The position numbers and the translations under genes are program-made. Shown in pieces: positions 26,936 through 35,442 of a stretch of 64,000 nucleotides of DNA. The stretch is from NCBI GenBank assembly GCA_023392595.1, contig JAEVYU010000073.1:1-64000 (forward strand), written 5' to 3'. Below the pieces are notes generated by a model, which saw only the letters and a program-made list of their open reading frames with translations, did no database searches and was not told the origin of the DNA. The stretch is from Bacillota bacterium. GTDB taxonomy: Bacteria > Bacillota > UBA4882 > UBA8346. Each line of letters opens with the position of its first letter. Position 1 is the stretch's first letter.

Positions 26936-27352
26936 TTACGGTTGATCCTTTTTCCGTTCTCTCGCTATCATTCCATCTAAAATCTCCGCCGCCTTGAAAA
27001 TGACATCGCGGCACCCGATCGCTTCCGTACGGTATTTTGCTTTTAAAGGGGCGCAGTCAATATCTCCCATTGCCTTCCGGTATTCCTCAAACAGTTCCTT
27101 CGTTAATTCTTTGATCCGGGTGCTTTCATGAGCGGTGTCTTTGACAAAAAGCCGTCCCAGCACCATAATGGAAGCTGTTAAAGCTCCGCAGGTCCCTTCG
27201 ATGGCCATTCCGCCTCCAAAACCGGAGGATAATTTAAGAGCTTCCTTGTTCAGTCCAAGTTGGTAAGCTTCATTGGCCCCGTATAAAATTTTTTCAGCAC
27301 AGTTAAAATCCCGATCTTTTCCATAACCGTTTTTCAATAATTCGGAAAGCAT
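26936..27352 (-). CDS. C_GCAxxG_C_C family redox protein
   Basis: A 138-residue protein of the C_GCAxxG_C_C family, with cysteines in FNCAEKIL, GTCGALTAS, DIDCAPL and EAIGCRDVI. The spacing and the GFGGGMAIEGTCGAL segment are characteristic. Function is not established; members are common in anaerobes and are suspected to bind Fe-S or other metals. It is a single gene, followed by a repeat copy that separates it from metY. Confidence 0.8.
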   Translation of the reverse strand: MLSELLKNGYGKDRDFNCAEKILYGANEAYQLGLNKEALKLSSGFGGGMAIEGTCGALTASIMVLGRLFVKDTAHESTRIKELTKELFEEYRKAMGDIDCAPLKAKYRTEAIGCRDVIFKAAEILDGMIARERKKDQP

Positions 27353-27384
27353 TCAATCCCCTCCCTTGCAATATTATTTCATGT

Positions 27385-27623
27385 TTATAAAGATAAACCA
27401 GCTTAGTTCCACAAGACGCCTATTTATTCTCGCGCAGCGGCGTCAACACCTTCTGGTGCTGCAGGCGCCAAGTGCGAGGTGCGCTTGGCATGATACTTTT
27501 TGGTAATTAGTGATATCGGTTGCCAACTCGTGAATAGTCCAGGCCGAAAACATAGTCTCAAAGCGCTTCGTCATTTCTCCGCGCCTCTCTGCGGGAGATA
27601 TTCTTTTGATTTTAAATCAATAG
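27385..27623 (+). repeat. Long interspersed repeat, copy 1 (left of metY)
   Basis: A 239-bp non-coding unit starting TTATAAAGATAAACCAGCTT and ending with TTTTAAATCAATAG. It is highly similar to the copy at 29131-29399 in the same orientation and partly to an inverted copy at 48441-48556. It contains short dyads (GGCGTC...; CTGCGGGAG). This accounts for most of the 326-base gap here. Confidence 0.85.
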
Positions 27624-27678
27624 CTGCGCTTAAATTCTCCCGGTCATGAAAGTTCTCAAGAAAATGACTCTCTGCTTT

Positions 27679-28953
27679 TTACTCCAAAGCCTGTTCGATG
27701 TCTTCAAGGATGTCGTCAACATGTTCGAGACCCACCGAAAAACGGATCAAATCCGGCTCAATTCCGGCTTGTAAAAGTTGTTCGTCGGTCATTTGACGGT
27801 GGGTGGAACTGGCCGGGTGGAGCACACTGGTCCTGGCATCCGCCACATGAACCACGATGGCGGCCATCTTCAACCTATCCATAAATTTCACCGCACCTTC
27901 CCTACCGCCCTTGATCCGGAATGAAATCACCCCGCTGCATCCATTCGGCAAATATTTTTCGGCCAAACGATGGTAAGGATCGTCAACCAATCCGGGATAA
28001 CTGACAGATATGATTTTATTGCTATCTTTCAAATACCGGGCTACTTTTAAAGCATTCTCCGAATGGCGTTCAATTCGAATATGTAACGTTTCCAAACCTA
28101 AATTAGTCAGAAAGGCATTATTGGGGCTCATACAGTTACCGATATCCCGCATATATTGGACCCGGGCTTTGGTGATATAGGCCGCAGCTCCGAAATCCTT
28201 GGTATAAACAACCCCATGATAAGATGCATCGGCCGTAGTCAGCAAGGGATATTTGCCGTTTGTCCAATCGAATTTTCCGGAATCTACGATCGCGCCGCCG
28301 ATACAGGTGGCATGTCCATCCATATATTTGGTGGTAGAATGAATCACGATATCCGCGCCCCATTCAAAAGGCCGGCAAAGAACCGGAGTGGCGAACGTGT
28401 TGTCCACAATCAGCGGAACCTGATTTTTTCCGGCTAAGCGCGCGAATTTCTCGATATCAAGGACGCTGATCTTCGGATTGGCGATGGTTTCTCCAAAGAG
28501 AGCCTTGGTGTTCGGGCGGAATGCCTTCTGAATCTCCTCCTCGGAACTATCCGGATTGACAAAGGTAACCTCGATCCCCATCCTTTTGATGGTAATGGCC
28601 AGTAGGTTATAGGTCCCGCCATAAATGGTGCTGGAGGATACGATATGGTCCCCGCATTCGCCAATGTTCAACAGGGCATTTAAGGTAGCCGACTGTCCGG
28701 ATGATGTACAAAGGGCTCCTATGCCACCCTCCAGGGCGGCAATCTTGTTTTCAAGACATGCCACGGTAGGATTGCTGATACGGCTATACATATGGCCCGG
28801 TTCCGTCAAGTCAAATAACTTGGCAACCTGTTCCGTTGAGTTATATTTGTAAGTAGTGCTTTGATAAATCGGAAGTACCCGCGGCTCACCATTTCCAGGC
28901 TTGTATCCTTCCTGGAGGCATTTGGTTTCTATTCTCCATGCAGACATCGACAT
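27679..28953 (-). CDS. metY: O-acetylhomoserine sulfhydrylase (first copy)
   Basis: PLP enzyme of the Cys/Met metabolism family, 424 residues from ATG 28953 (AGAGGAA upstream). It makes homocysteine from O-acetylhomoserine and sulfide. Features: YKYNSTEQVAKLF, the SRISNPT segment, SGQSA, and the PLP lysine in HSTTKYMDGH. The long C-terminal half with HPASSTHRQM is typical of MetY rather than MetB or MetC. A second metY lies at 42311-43609 and metA at 33542. It is bracketed by direct repeats at 27385 and 29131, unlike its neighbours. Confidence 0.9.
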   Translation of the reverse strand: MSMSAWRIETKCLQEGYKPGNGEPRVLPIYQSTTYKYNSTEQVAKLFDLTEPGHMYSRISNPTVACLENKIAALEGGIGALCTSSGQSATLNALLNIGECGDHIVSSSTIYGGTYNLLAITIKRMGIEVTFVNPDSSEEEIQKAFRPNTKALFGETIANPKISVLDIEKFARLAGKNQVPLIVDNTFATPVLCRPFEWGADIVIHSTTKYMDGHATCIGGAIVDSGKFDWTNGKYPLLTTADASYHGVVYTKDFGAAAYITKARVQYMRDIGNCMSPNNAFLTNLGLETLHIRIERHSENALKVARYLKDSNKIISVSYPGLVDDPYHRLAEKYLPNGCSGVISFRIKGGREGAVKFMDRLKMAAIVVHVADARTSVLHPASSTHRQMTDEQLLQAGIEPDLIRFSVGLEHVDDILEDIEQALE

Positions 28954-29130
28954 CGAATTTTCCTCTTTTCTCCCTTTCAATGATTAGATACGTCTCTGAA
29001 TTTAAAATAATCATAGACTGTCACAAAGAAATAATCAATACTTTTTTCCCACTCCTATCAGTTGTGGAAGCTTCAATTGCAATGAGCGCCATCAAAATCG
29101 AAGCCGTCCATGGAGAATTAATTCACATGG

Positions 29131-29399
29131 TTATAAAGATAAATCAGCTTGGTTCAAATCGAGCCGTCTATTTATTCTCACGCAGAGGCGTCGGCACCTT
29201 TTGGTGATGCAGGCGTAGAGTGAGAGATGCGCTTTGCAAAATATTTTTTGGTAATTCGTGATATCGGTTGCCAACTGGTGAATAGGAAACGTCTAGGCCA
29301 GAAAACTTAGTCTCAAAGCACTTCGCCATTTCTCTGCGCCTGCGTCACCATGGTGACAACGCCTTTGGGGGAGATATTCTTTTGATTTTAAATCAATAG
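29131..29399 (+). repeat. Long interspersed repeat, copy 2 (right of metY)
   Basis: Same orientation as copy 1; 269 bp because of an extra GC-rich stretch near 29340-29370 (a CACCATGGTG palindrome inside). The rest of the 28954-29572 gap holds no gene that I can see. Confidence 0.85.
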
Positions 29400-29572
29400 G
29401 TAGCTGATAAATCACTACATTCAAATATTCTGCTGAATTAACTTTATAATCGGGATTAATTCATTTGACCCATCTGTTTGTTTTTTATTGAAGAAACCGG
29501 ATATAAAACACAAGCTTGACATTTTTTGTTTGCATATGAACATCACGCCTTACCCTTGATCAATTTTAGTCC

Positions 29573-30120
29573 TCACCAATGTTCATAATGAACAATATCC
29601 TCAAGCTTTTTTCTGGGCCTCGGGTTTGGATTTTCATCTGCATAACCAACCGTAATAATTCCTACCACATATTTATCCCGAGGAATGTTTAAAATGGGGC
29701 GGATTTCATCTTGTCGAAACCAGGCGACCCAGCAGGAACCCAGACCCAAATTGACGGCTTCCACCATCAAATGAGTTATCGCAATTGAAGAATCCCGAAT
29801 AATAAGTTTGACCTCTTCCTCCGGACTGTCTTCATTCACAATCATTTCCGAATGATTCTCCATGCGAACCATGATATCCCCCACGCAGACGATAAACACC
29901 GGAGCAGACAGCATCCATGTTTGTTTGTGCGAGGCTTCCGCCAACTTGCCCCGTATCAAAGGATCTTTTACAACAACAAAATGCCAAGGCTGAGTGTTAC
30001 TGCCGGAAGGGGCTAGCCTTGCGCTTTCCAGCAACCGCCTGATTTTTCATCCTCCACCGGCCGCTCCAAATATTTCCGTATGCTCCGGCGTATTTCCAAT
30101 GGATTTATCCTCTGTTCCAT
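29573..30120 (-). pseudogene. Nitroreductase-family protein, frame-shifted near the N-terminus
   Basis: The downstream frame encodes a standard FMN nitroreductase core (ARLAPSGSNTQPWHFVVVKD, GLGSCWVAWF). The upstream ATG at 30120 starts the expected N-terminus (RINPLEIRRSIRKYLERPVE), but the two are joined only if one A is added to the run of five at 30043-30047. Corrected, the protein is about 182 residues, normal for the family. Such enzymes reduce nitro compounds or flavin-type substrates with NAD(P)H. The open frame from 30034 alone would lack the FMN phosphate-binding N-terminus. Confidence 0.75.
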
Positions 30121-30150
30121 CTCCTACATTTATTGTAAATACATGGTTTT

Positions 30151-30804
30151 TCAAAACATTTCCTTATCAATCTCGGCAAAATTCCTGATAACCTGATAAT
30201 CCCACTTGCTATAATCTTCATGAACCGAATCAACGATAATTATCTTACCTGGATGGGCTCTCTGGGCAGCTAAAATTCCGGCGAATGAATCCTCAAATAT
30301 GACCACATCTTTGGGGTTTTTCCCTATTTTAGCCATCGCCGCCTCAAAAATCTGCGGATCCGGTTTACTCTTGAGTGAACCGTCATCATACACAATCTTC
30401 TCAAAATCAAACCACCGGCTTAAATGAAAATGTTCAAAATAAAACCGTAAGTTGCCGATGCCGGACGAGGTGGCGATCGTAAAAGCTTTCCGGCGCTCTT
30501 TTAAAAAATCGAGCAGAGGCAAGACTCCCGGCGCTAGTTCCATTTTCTGCCGCAAACAAAGTTCTTGGTAGATGGTTTCTTTTTTGTGAATAAAACCTTC
30601 AAGTTCTGCAGGAAATAATTCTTTATGAAACAGCACCGGCAGGATCTCATGATTGGACTTACCATGCATTTTCTGATTCTTTTCGGCGTCGGTAAGCCGC
30701 TCCAGGTTATGCTCCTGCATGAAAATATCCCAGGCCTGATTATGCAAGGGAGTGTCCCAAAACAAAGTGCCGTTAAAATCGAAAACGATACCGCTGAAAC
30801 TCAT
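30151..30804 (-). CDS. HAD-family phosphatase, beta-phosphoglucomutase-like
   Basis: A 217-residue HAD hydrolase. Motif I is DFNGTLFWD: the usual second aspartate is replaced by asparagine (D-x-N-G-T), so the general acid/base found in most phosphatases is altered. Motif II is TIATSS, motif III KSKPDP, motif IV VVIFEDSFAGI. An alpha-helical cap of the beta-PGM type lies at about 20-80. Substrate is unknown. ATG 30804 has TGGAGG upstream. Confidence 0.8.
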   Translation of the reverse strand: MSFSGIVFDFNGTLFWDTPLHNQAWDIFMQEHNLERLTDAEKNQKMHGKSNHEILPVLFHKELFPAELEGFIHKKETIYQELCLRQKMELAPGVLPLLDFLKERRKAFTIATSSGIGNLRFYFEHFHLSRWFDFEKIVYDDGSLKSKPDPQIFEAAMAKIGKNPKDVVIFEDSFAGILAAQRAHPGKIIIVDSVHEDYSKWDYQVIRNFAEIDKEMF

Positions 30805-30883
30805 CAATTAGCCTCCATATCCCAAAATTGTTTTGTAATCCTCCGGAGTGCCGTACCAATTACTGCTTAAATTACAACAATCA

Positions 30884-31495
30884 TCAAAAGAAAACTTGCA
30901 GCCTATCCAAAATGCTCTCAAATGTGCTTTCGTCCTTCCAATTCACTTCAACGGAATTCCAATTGGATTTAATAAATGACGTCAGACATTTTTCGATAGC
31001 ATTACGAATATTTTCTTCGTGATACTTCGTAACATCCCAGCCACTACGTATATCAGAAAAAGTTTCTGTTTCAAATACCTTTCCAACTTTACTATCGGCA
31101 GTTTTAAAAAATTCCATTTTTATTTCTGCTCTGGCATATTCCCCGGAAAATTGCTCCCTTTCGCTAATTTTTAGCCGATCAACAACTATAATAATCGGTG
31201 TTTTCCCATTATCTACAGGAAAACTTAAGTTGAAGTAGGTTTGAAGTACTTCTACCAAATCTCCATCCAAACAAGCTGGTACTTGGTAATTTGTAACTCC
31301 TGCTTGAATGAACCCGATATTACTTCTATCACTTCTGCCATCCAGGACTTTTTTAATATAGAAGTCATTACTATGAACAAACATCGGTTGCATCTGCAAT
31401 TTTATCGTATATGACACAATTGAGAAACAGGGAAAAGCAAAAAGAAACAATAAAACAAATAGGAATATACTAACTACCTTAGTTTTTATTTTCAC
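30884..31495 (-). CDS. Secreted hypothetical protein
   Basis: About 203 residues from GTG 31495 (AAGGGTGA upstream; a longer ATG reading begins at 31531). An N-terminal signal peptide or anchor (VVSIFLFVLLFLFAFPCFS) is followed by a mixed alpha/beta region with no motif that I recognise. The cysteine in FPCFS could be a poor lipobox. Base composition is more AT-rich than its neighbours. Function unknown. Confidence 0.55.
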   Translation of the reverse strand: MKIKTKVVSIFLFVLLFLFAFPCFSIVSYTIKLQMQPMFVHSNDFYIKKVLDGRSDRSNIGFIQAGVTNYQVPACLDGDLVEVLQTYFNLSFPVDNGKTPIIIVVDRLKISEREQFSGEYARAEIKMEFFKTADSKVGKVFETETFSDIRSGWDVTKYHEENIRNAIEKCLTSFIKSNWNSVEVNWKDESTFESILDRLQVFF

Positions 31496-31650
31496 CAAAT
31501 TTAGTTCACCCTTGTTAAAACTTTTATCCAATGATTTTAATAGTCAATTGGATAACCCTTTTTTATTTACGTGCAAAGCATCTTTTTAAACGAATCCGAA
31601 ATTCTGCTATATCATTCGAATTCCTCCCAATTAAAATCCTAATCCTATAG

Positions 31651-31689
31651 CAAAACGATAACCAAGATATGCGTTATCGTTTTGTTTTT
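31651..31689. terminator. Bidirectional terminator after cysK
   Basis: CAAAACGATAAC (31651-31662) and GTTATCGTTTTG (31673-31684) make a 12-bp stem followed by TTTTT on the plus strand. It lies just past the end of cysK. Confidence 0.7.
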
Positions 31690-31722
31690 AAACAAATTAT
31701 TGTTCATTTTCTTTTGCTCAAA

Positions 31723-32658
31723 TTAACTTTCCTGGAATAAAGGAGTCGACAAATACCGTTCCCCGGTATCCGGCAGCAATACTACAATCGTCTTTCCCTT
31801 ATTCTCCGGACGTTTGGCAACCTCAGTTCCTACGAATACAGCTGCGCCTGATGTTATGCCCACCAATAAGCCTTCCTGTTTTGCAAGCCGCCTGGCAGTT
31901 GCAAAGGCATCTTCACTCTTCACAGTAACAATTTCATCAACCATAAAGCGATTGAAAACCTCGGGTACAAATCCCGCGCCAATCCCTTGAAGCTTGTGGG
32001 ATCCTGGCTTCCCGCCGGATAAAACCGGAGAATCAAAAGGTTCAAAAGCGATGATCTGTACTTTGGGATTTCTCTTTTTCAAACCTTCGCCAACACCACT
32101 GACAGTGCCCCCGGTACCGACCCCGGCAATAAAAATATCCACTTTTCCGTCGGTATCGCGCCAGATTTCCTCGGCAGTCGTTCTCCGGTGCATCTCCGGG
32201 TTTGCCGGATTTTTAAACTGCCCGGGAATAAACGAATTGGGATTTTGAGCGGCCAATTCATTTGCTCTGCGCACTGCGCCCGACATTCCTTCAACTCCTG
32301 GAGTAAGGACCAATTCAGCCCCCAGAGCTTTTAACAGGTTGCGCCGTTCAATACTGAAGCTATCCGGCATCGTTAAAATCAACCGGTAGCCCCGGGATGC
32401 GGCGACAAAAGCCAAAGCGACGCCGGTATTACCGCTGGTCGGCTCGATAATGACCGTATCCTTATTGATCAGGCCCTTTGCTTCGGCGTCTTGAATCATT
32501 GCAAAACCCACCCGGTCTTTTACACTGCCGAGGGGATTAAAATATTCCAGTTTCGCAATCACTCTGGCGCTGAGTCCCTGAAATTTGTTATAATTACTAA
32601 GCTCCAGTAAAGGAGTGTTACCGATTAGATCCGTTAAACTCTGGGCAATTTTGGACAT
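31723..32658 (-). CDS. cysK: Cysteine synthase (O-acetylserine sulfhydrylase)
   Basis: PLP enzyme that forms cysteine from O-acetylserine and sulfide. The 311-residue protein has PLP lysine in NPLGSVKDRVG, the substrate-binding loop EPTSGNTGVAL, the phosphate-binding GVGTGGTVSGVG and the late ITSGAA segment. All are standard for CysK/CysM. It works with the two MetY enzymes and the cysteine desulfidase-type protein in sulfur assimilation and recycling. No riboswitch or T-box is visible upstream, only AT-rich DNA. Confidence 0.95.
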   Translation of the reverse strand: MSKIAQSLTDLIGNTPLLELSNYNKFQGLSARVIAKLEYFNPLGSVKDRVGFAMIQDAEAKGLINKDTVIIEPTSGNTGVALAFVAASRGYRLILTMPDSFSIERRNLLKALGAELVLTPGVEGMSGAVRRANELAAQNPNSFIPGQFKNPANPEMHRRTTAEEIWRDTDGKVDIFIAGVGTGGTVSGVGEGLKKRNPKVQIIAFEPFDSPVLSGGKPGSHKLQGIGAGFVPEVFNRFMVDEIVTVKSEDAFATARRLAKQEGLLVGITSGAAVFVGTEVAKRPENKGKTIVVLLPDTGERYLSTPLFQES

Positions 32659-32779
32659 TCAACATAAACCTCCGCCAAAAGAATTCCATCAATTGTAGCT
32701 TAATACATCTTATTTTATTTTGATATTATATCCAAATGAAAGCTTTGTCAATATTGGCAAGGTTCCCTCTCAATGCAAA

Positions 32780-32803
32780 CTGCTTCCCGGAAATGGGAAG
32801 CAG
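32780..32803 (-). terminator. Hairpin after the rubrerythrin gene
   Basis: CTGCTTCCC and GGGAAGCAG form a 9-bp stem with a six-base loop, 37 bp past the rubrerythrin stop. The T-tract is short. Confidence 0.6.
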
Positions 32804-32839
32804 CCTCTGTTTAGAATCATTTTGCAGAAGTAACATGAA

Positions 32840-33394
32840 TTAAAAAGTTACATACATTTCTTTTTTGGCCCCGCAGACCGGGCAATGATCCGGCGCCCCG
32901 TCAATAATGGTATGCCCGCAAACAGGACAAATGTTTACTGATTTCAACTCCAAATCTTTCCCGCTTTTGGCTGCCTCTTGGGCCTTTTTGAACAAACCGG
33001 CATGAATCTTTTCCGCTTCCAATGCGAAATGGAATGAACGTTCCGCGCCTTTTTCAGCTTGGAATTGTGCTGTTTGTAAATAAACCGGATACATTTGTTC
33101 GACTTCATGGAGTTCGCCGTTAATGGCTCCTTGTAAATTATCCACCAAGGCGCCCATTCCAAAAACCGCGCCGGCAGTTACGGTTTTATCACCGATTTGT
33201 GATCCCAGCTCTTTAAAATGATTGGTAGCATGAACCTGTTCCGCATAGGATATGGCTTTAAACAACTTACCGATGTTGGGAAAGCCTTCTTTTTCAGCCT
33301 GGTTGCCCCATGTAATATACCGCATGTGAGCCATACTCTCTCCACCGTAAGCAGAACGCAAATCATCGGCAGTCATTGCATTTTGTACCGACAT
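32840..33394 (-). CDS. Rubrerythrin
   Basis: Peroxide-reducing non-haem diiron protein of anaerobes, 184 residues from ATG 33394 (GGAGG upstream). The ferritin-like four-helix domain carries the diiron ligands (AYGGESMAHMRY, EKEGF, EQVHATNHFKELG, ALEAEKIHAGLF). The C-terminus is a rubredoxin-type zinc/iron ribbon with CPVCG and CPVCG pairs. It supports an anaerobic, oxygen-exposed life style. The domain order is the normal one. Confidence 0.92.
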   Translation of the reverse strand: MSVQNAMTADDLRSAYGGESMAHMRYITWGNQAEKEGFPNIGKLFKAISYAEQVHATNHFKELGSQIGDKTVTAGAVFGMGALVDNLQGAINGELHEVEQMYPVYLQTAQFQAEKGAERSFHFALEAEKIHAGLFKKAQEAAKSGKDLELKSVNICPVCGHTIIDGAPDHCPVCGAKKEMYVTF

Positions 33395-33541
33395 GTTGTT
33401 ACCTCCAAGATTTATTCCCATATAAGGTGAATAACCTATTCTTGATGTTTTCATCCTTTTTCAATGTTTTCCAAAACTCTTGCCAACTATTCACTTCGAT
33501 CCGGATTGATTTTTATAAAAGATCCAATGCAAAACGAATTC

Positions 33542-34459
33542 TTAACGGATGTCATTCAAGTCATACGGAGTACCTTGGTATACATAGTAATTCAACCAGT
33601 TAAAGTAAAGCAAATGAGCATGGCTCCGCCATTTTACAATTGGTTCCTTACCGGGGTCATCGTTGGGATAATAATTTCGCGGGACATCAATCTTCATGCC
33701 TCTGGCAATATCCCGGTCGTATTCGGCTTTTAGAGTTAACGGATCATATTCCGAATGTCCGGTCACGAACACCCTCCGTTCATCATTGGAAACTACGATA
33801 TAAACCCCGGCTTCCTTAGAAGTCGATAAAATCTCAAGTCCAGGGACTCTTTCGATATCGGCCTGCCGCACCTCGGTATGACGGGAATGAGGCGCCAGGA
33901 AAACATCATCAAACCCCCGCAATAATTTGGTATATTTTTGGTTGACGGTATGTTCAAAGACACCAAACTTTTTTTGAAGCAAAGGATATTTGGGAATCTT
34001 ATAATGATAGAAAAGTCCAGCTTGAGCCGCCCAACAGATATAAAAAGTTGAGTAAACATGATGCTCAGCCCAATCCAAAATTTCAGTCAGTTCCTCCCAA
34101 TAATCAACTTCCTCGAAATCCAATTGCTCAACCGGCGCCCCTGTTATTACCAAGCCATCAAAGTTTTCATCGGCGACCTCATCAACGGTTTTGTAAAAAT
34201 TCTTCAAATGTTCTTCCGGCGTGTTCTTGGCCTGGTGATTTTTGGGCTGAAGCAAAATCGCCTCCACTTGGAGCGGAGTATTCCCAAGCAATCGCAACAA
34301 CTGGGTTTCTGTGGTGATTTTGGTCGGCATCAAATTAAGAATCGCTATCTTTAACGGGCGGATGTCCTGATGGCAAGCACGGTCTTCCGTCATTACAAAG
34401 ATATTTTCCCGGCTCAAAATCTCTGTGGCTGGTAGATTGTCTGGTATTCGAATCGGCAT
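33542..34459 (-). CDS. metA: Homoserine O-acetyltransferase, MetA fold
   Basis: A 305-residue MetA-family enzyme. The catalytic triad is present: C142 (STFYICWAAQAG), the His/Glu pair in VTGHSEYD. Position 111, which in studied MetA enzymes separates acyl donors, is Glu (GAPVE), the residue of acetyl-CoA users; succinyl-CoA users such as E. coli have Gly. I therefore expect O-acetylhomoserine, which matches the two MetY enzymes in the window. Expression is controlled by a SAM riboswitch with its own terminator upstream. Confidence 0.9.
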   Translation of the reverse strand: MPIRIPDNLPATEILSRENIFVMTEDRACHQDIRPLKIAILNLMPTKITTETQLLRLLGNTPLQVEAILLQPKNHQAKNTPEEHLKNFYKTVDEVADENFDGLVITGAPVEQLDFEEVDYWEELTEILDWAEHHVYSTFYICWAAQAGLFYHYKIPKYPLLQKKFGVFEHTVNQKYTKLLRGFDDVFLAPHSRHTEVRQADIERVPGLEILSTSKEAGVYIVVSNDERRVFVTGHSEYDPLTLKAEYDRDIARGMKIDVPRNYYPNDDPGKEPIVKWRSHAHLLYFNWLNYYVYQGTPYDLNDIR

Positions 34460-34510
34460 GTTATCTCCCCCTCTTTTGCTTCACGGTCCAAATTGAAATT
34501 AAAAATAAAA

Positions 34511-34534
34511 AACCTCTTCCACGAGGAAGAGGTT
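34511..34534 (-). terminator. Riboswitch-controlled terminator
   Basis: AACCTCTTCC / GGAAGAGGTT with an ACGA loop, followed on the minus strand by a T-rich tract (34498-34510). It is the expression platform of the SAM riboswitch. Confidence 0.85.
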
Positions 34535-34575
34535 TCTATAACGAAGCGATAGCTAGGCTATAATTTTCCATTTTC

Positions 34576-34698
34576 CTCTCATCTCTCGGGTTTCCCCTGC
34601 AGGAATTGGCACTGTGAGGCGGACTTTCAAATTGTCAAACCGCTTTCAGTTGCCGAGGGTTCATCGGGCCAGTCCCTTCCCCTCTCCGGATAAGAGCG
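34576..34698 (-). promoter_or_regulatory. SAM-I (S-box) riboswitch upstream of metA
   Basis: On the minus strand the aptamer runs from CTCTTATCCGGAGAGG through GACTGGCCCGATGAACCC, CTCGGCAAC and CAGTGCCAATTCCTGCAG to GAGATGAGAG. All conserved S-box elements, including the P1 strands, are present. Binding of SAM should favour the downstream terminator and lower metA expression. Confidence 0.93.
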
Positions 34699-34717
34699 TT
34701 TTTATATTTTAGTTGAT

Positions 34718-34746
34718 ATGATAATACTTTTTGGTGGAAAAATCAA
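34718..34746 (-). promoter_or_regulatory. Promoter of the metA leader
   Basis: On the minus strand TTGATT and TATCAT are 17 bp apart, about 20 bp before the S-box aptamer. The other sequence up to 34813 is AT-rich and without a gene. Confidence 0.5.
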
Positions 34747-34813
34747 CTATAAAAATTTAAATTGACTCCACTAAATTTTATTTTAAGACATCCTCGTTCT
34801 TATCCTTTATCCC

Positions 34814-35056
34814 TTAAAACTTTCCCTGCCAAGCCGGAAGCTTTGCCATCATTTCCCGGGCGGCGTTTTTGGCTGCCTTTTCATCAAATCCCTGAGTTTT
34901 CACGATAAACTCAGTCATGCCTTCCAATTTTTCTTCATAAGATTGCATGGTTCCATCAGGACGCGCGCAATAGACACAATAATTCTTCGAAGTATCCCCC
35001 ATCGCAAATTCTTCTTCCTTCACCATCGGCATACCGCAAGCGATACAGATTTTCAT
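34814..35056 (-). CDS. Zinc-ribbon protein, 80 aa
   Basis: A small protein with an N-terminal zinc ribbon (KICIACGMPMVKEEEFA ... NYCVYCARPDG) and a C-terminal helical part (about 45-80). Such zinc-ribbon domains occur in proteins linked to AraC effector-binding or methyltransferase families; alone its role is unknown. It begins two bases after the VOC gene and is the last gene of the tetR-HEAT-VOC operon. Confidence 0.7.
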   Translation of the reverse strand: MKICIACGMPMVKEEEFAMGDTSKNYCVYCARPDGTMQSYEEKLEGMTEFIVKTQGFDEKAAKNAAREMMAKLPAWQGKF

Positions 35057-35058
35057 TT

Positions 35059-35442
35059 TCAATCTCTCCCCGCAAAATTAGTTTCATTGGTCTTTATCTG
35101 AACATCTGAATAATCAGTAATTCCTAAGCGATTACCGAATGGGTCTTCAAACTCGACTGCCAATCCGGTGCGAATGGGAAACGGTTCTGAACAGAATTGG
35201 ACACCCTTGGTCTTTAACCGGTCGAATTCTTGTTTAACATCATCAACTGTAAACCAAATAGTAGGCTTGGCATTTGGCTGGGCTTTAAGAATAATTGCCG
35301 GTTCTTGCTCCCCAACCTTAAATGCAATCATACCTCGGTTACTAAAATCAAACTTAACATCCAGACCCAAAACTCCTTGATAAAATTCTTTGCCTTTATG
35401 CAGGTCATTAGCAGGTAAAAAAAAATTATCATAATCTTTCAT
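35059..35442 (-). CDS. VOC/glyoxalase-family protein
   Basis: A 127-residue single-domain vicinal-oxygen-chelate protein (NDLHKGKEFYQGVLGLDVKF, WFTVDDVKQEFDRLKTKG, VEFEDPFGNRLGI). Members include glyoxalase I, dioxygenases and antibiotic-binding proteins. Only some metal-ligand positions are clear (final Glu in VEFEDP). It overlaps the HEAT gene by four bases, so it is in the same operon under TetR control; a detoxification role is possible. Confidence 0.8.
   Translation of the reverse strand: MKDYDNFFLPANDLHKGKEFYQGVLGLDVKFDFSNRGMIAFKVGEQEPAIILKAQPNAKPTIWFTVDDVKQEFDRLKTKGVQFCSEPFPIRTGLAVEFEDPFGNRLGITDYSDVQIKTNETNFAGRD

Noticed and set aside
28981..29130. Possible riboswitch before the first metY
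   Set aside because: No conserved aptamer elements are visible, and most of the gap is the interspersed repeat.
30808..30890. A short minus-strand frame ending in NWYGTPEDYKTILGYGG before the HAD gene
   Set aside because: It looks like the tail of a lost gene, but only about 28 codons are open and it overlaps the end of the secreted protein gene; too short to call.
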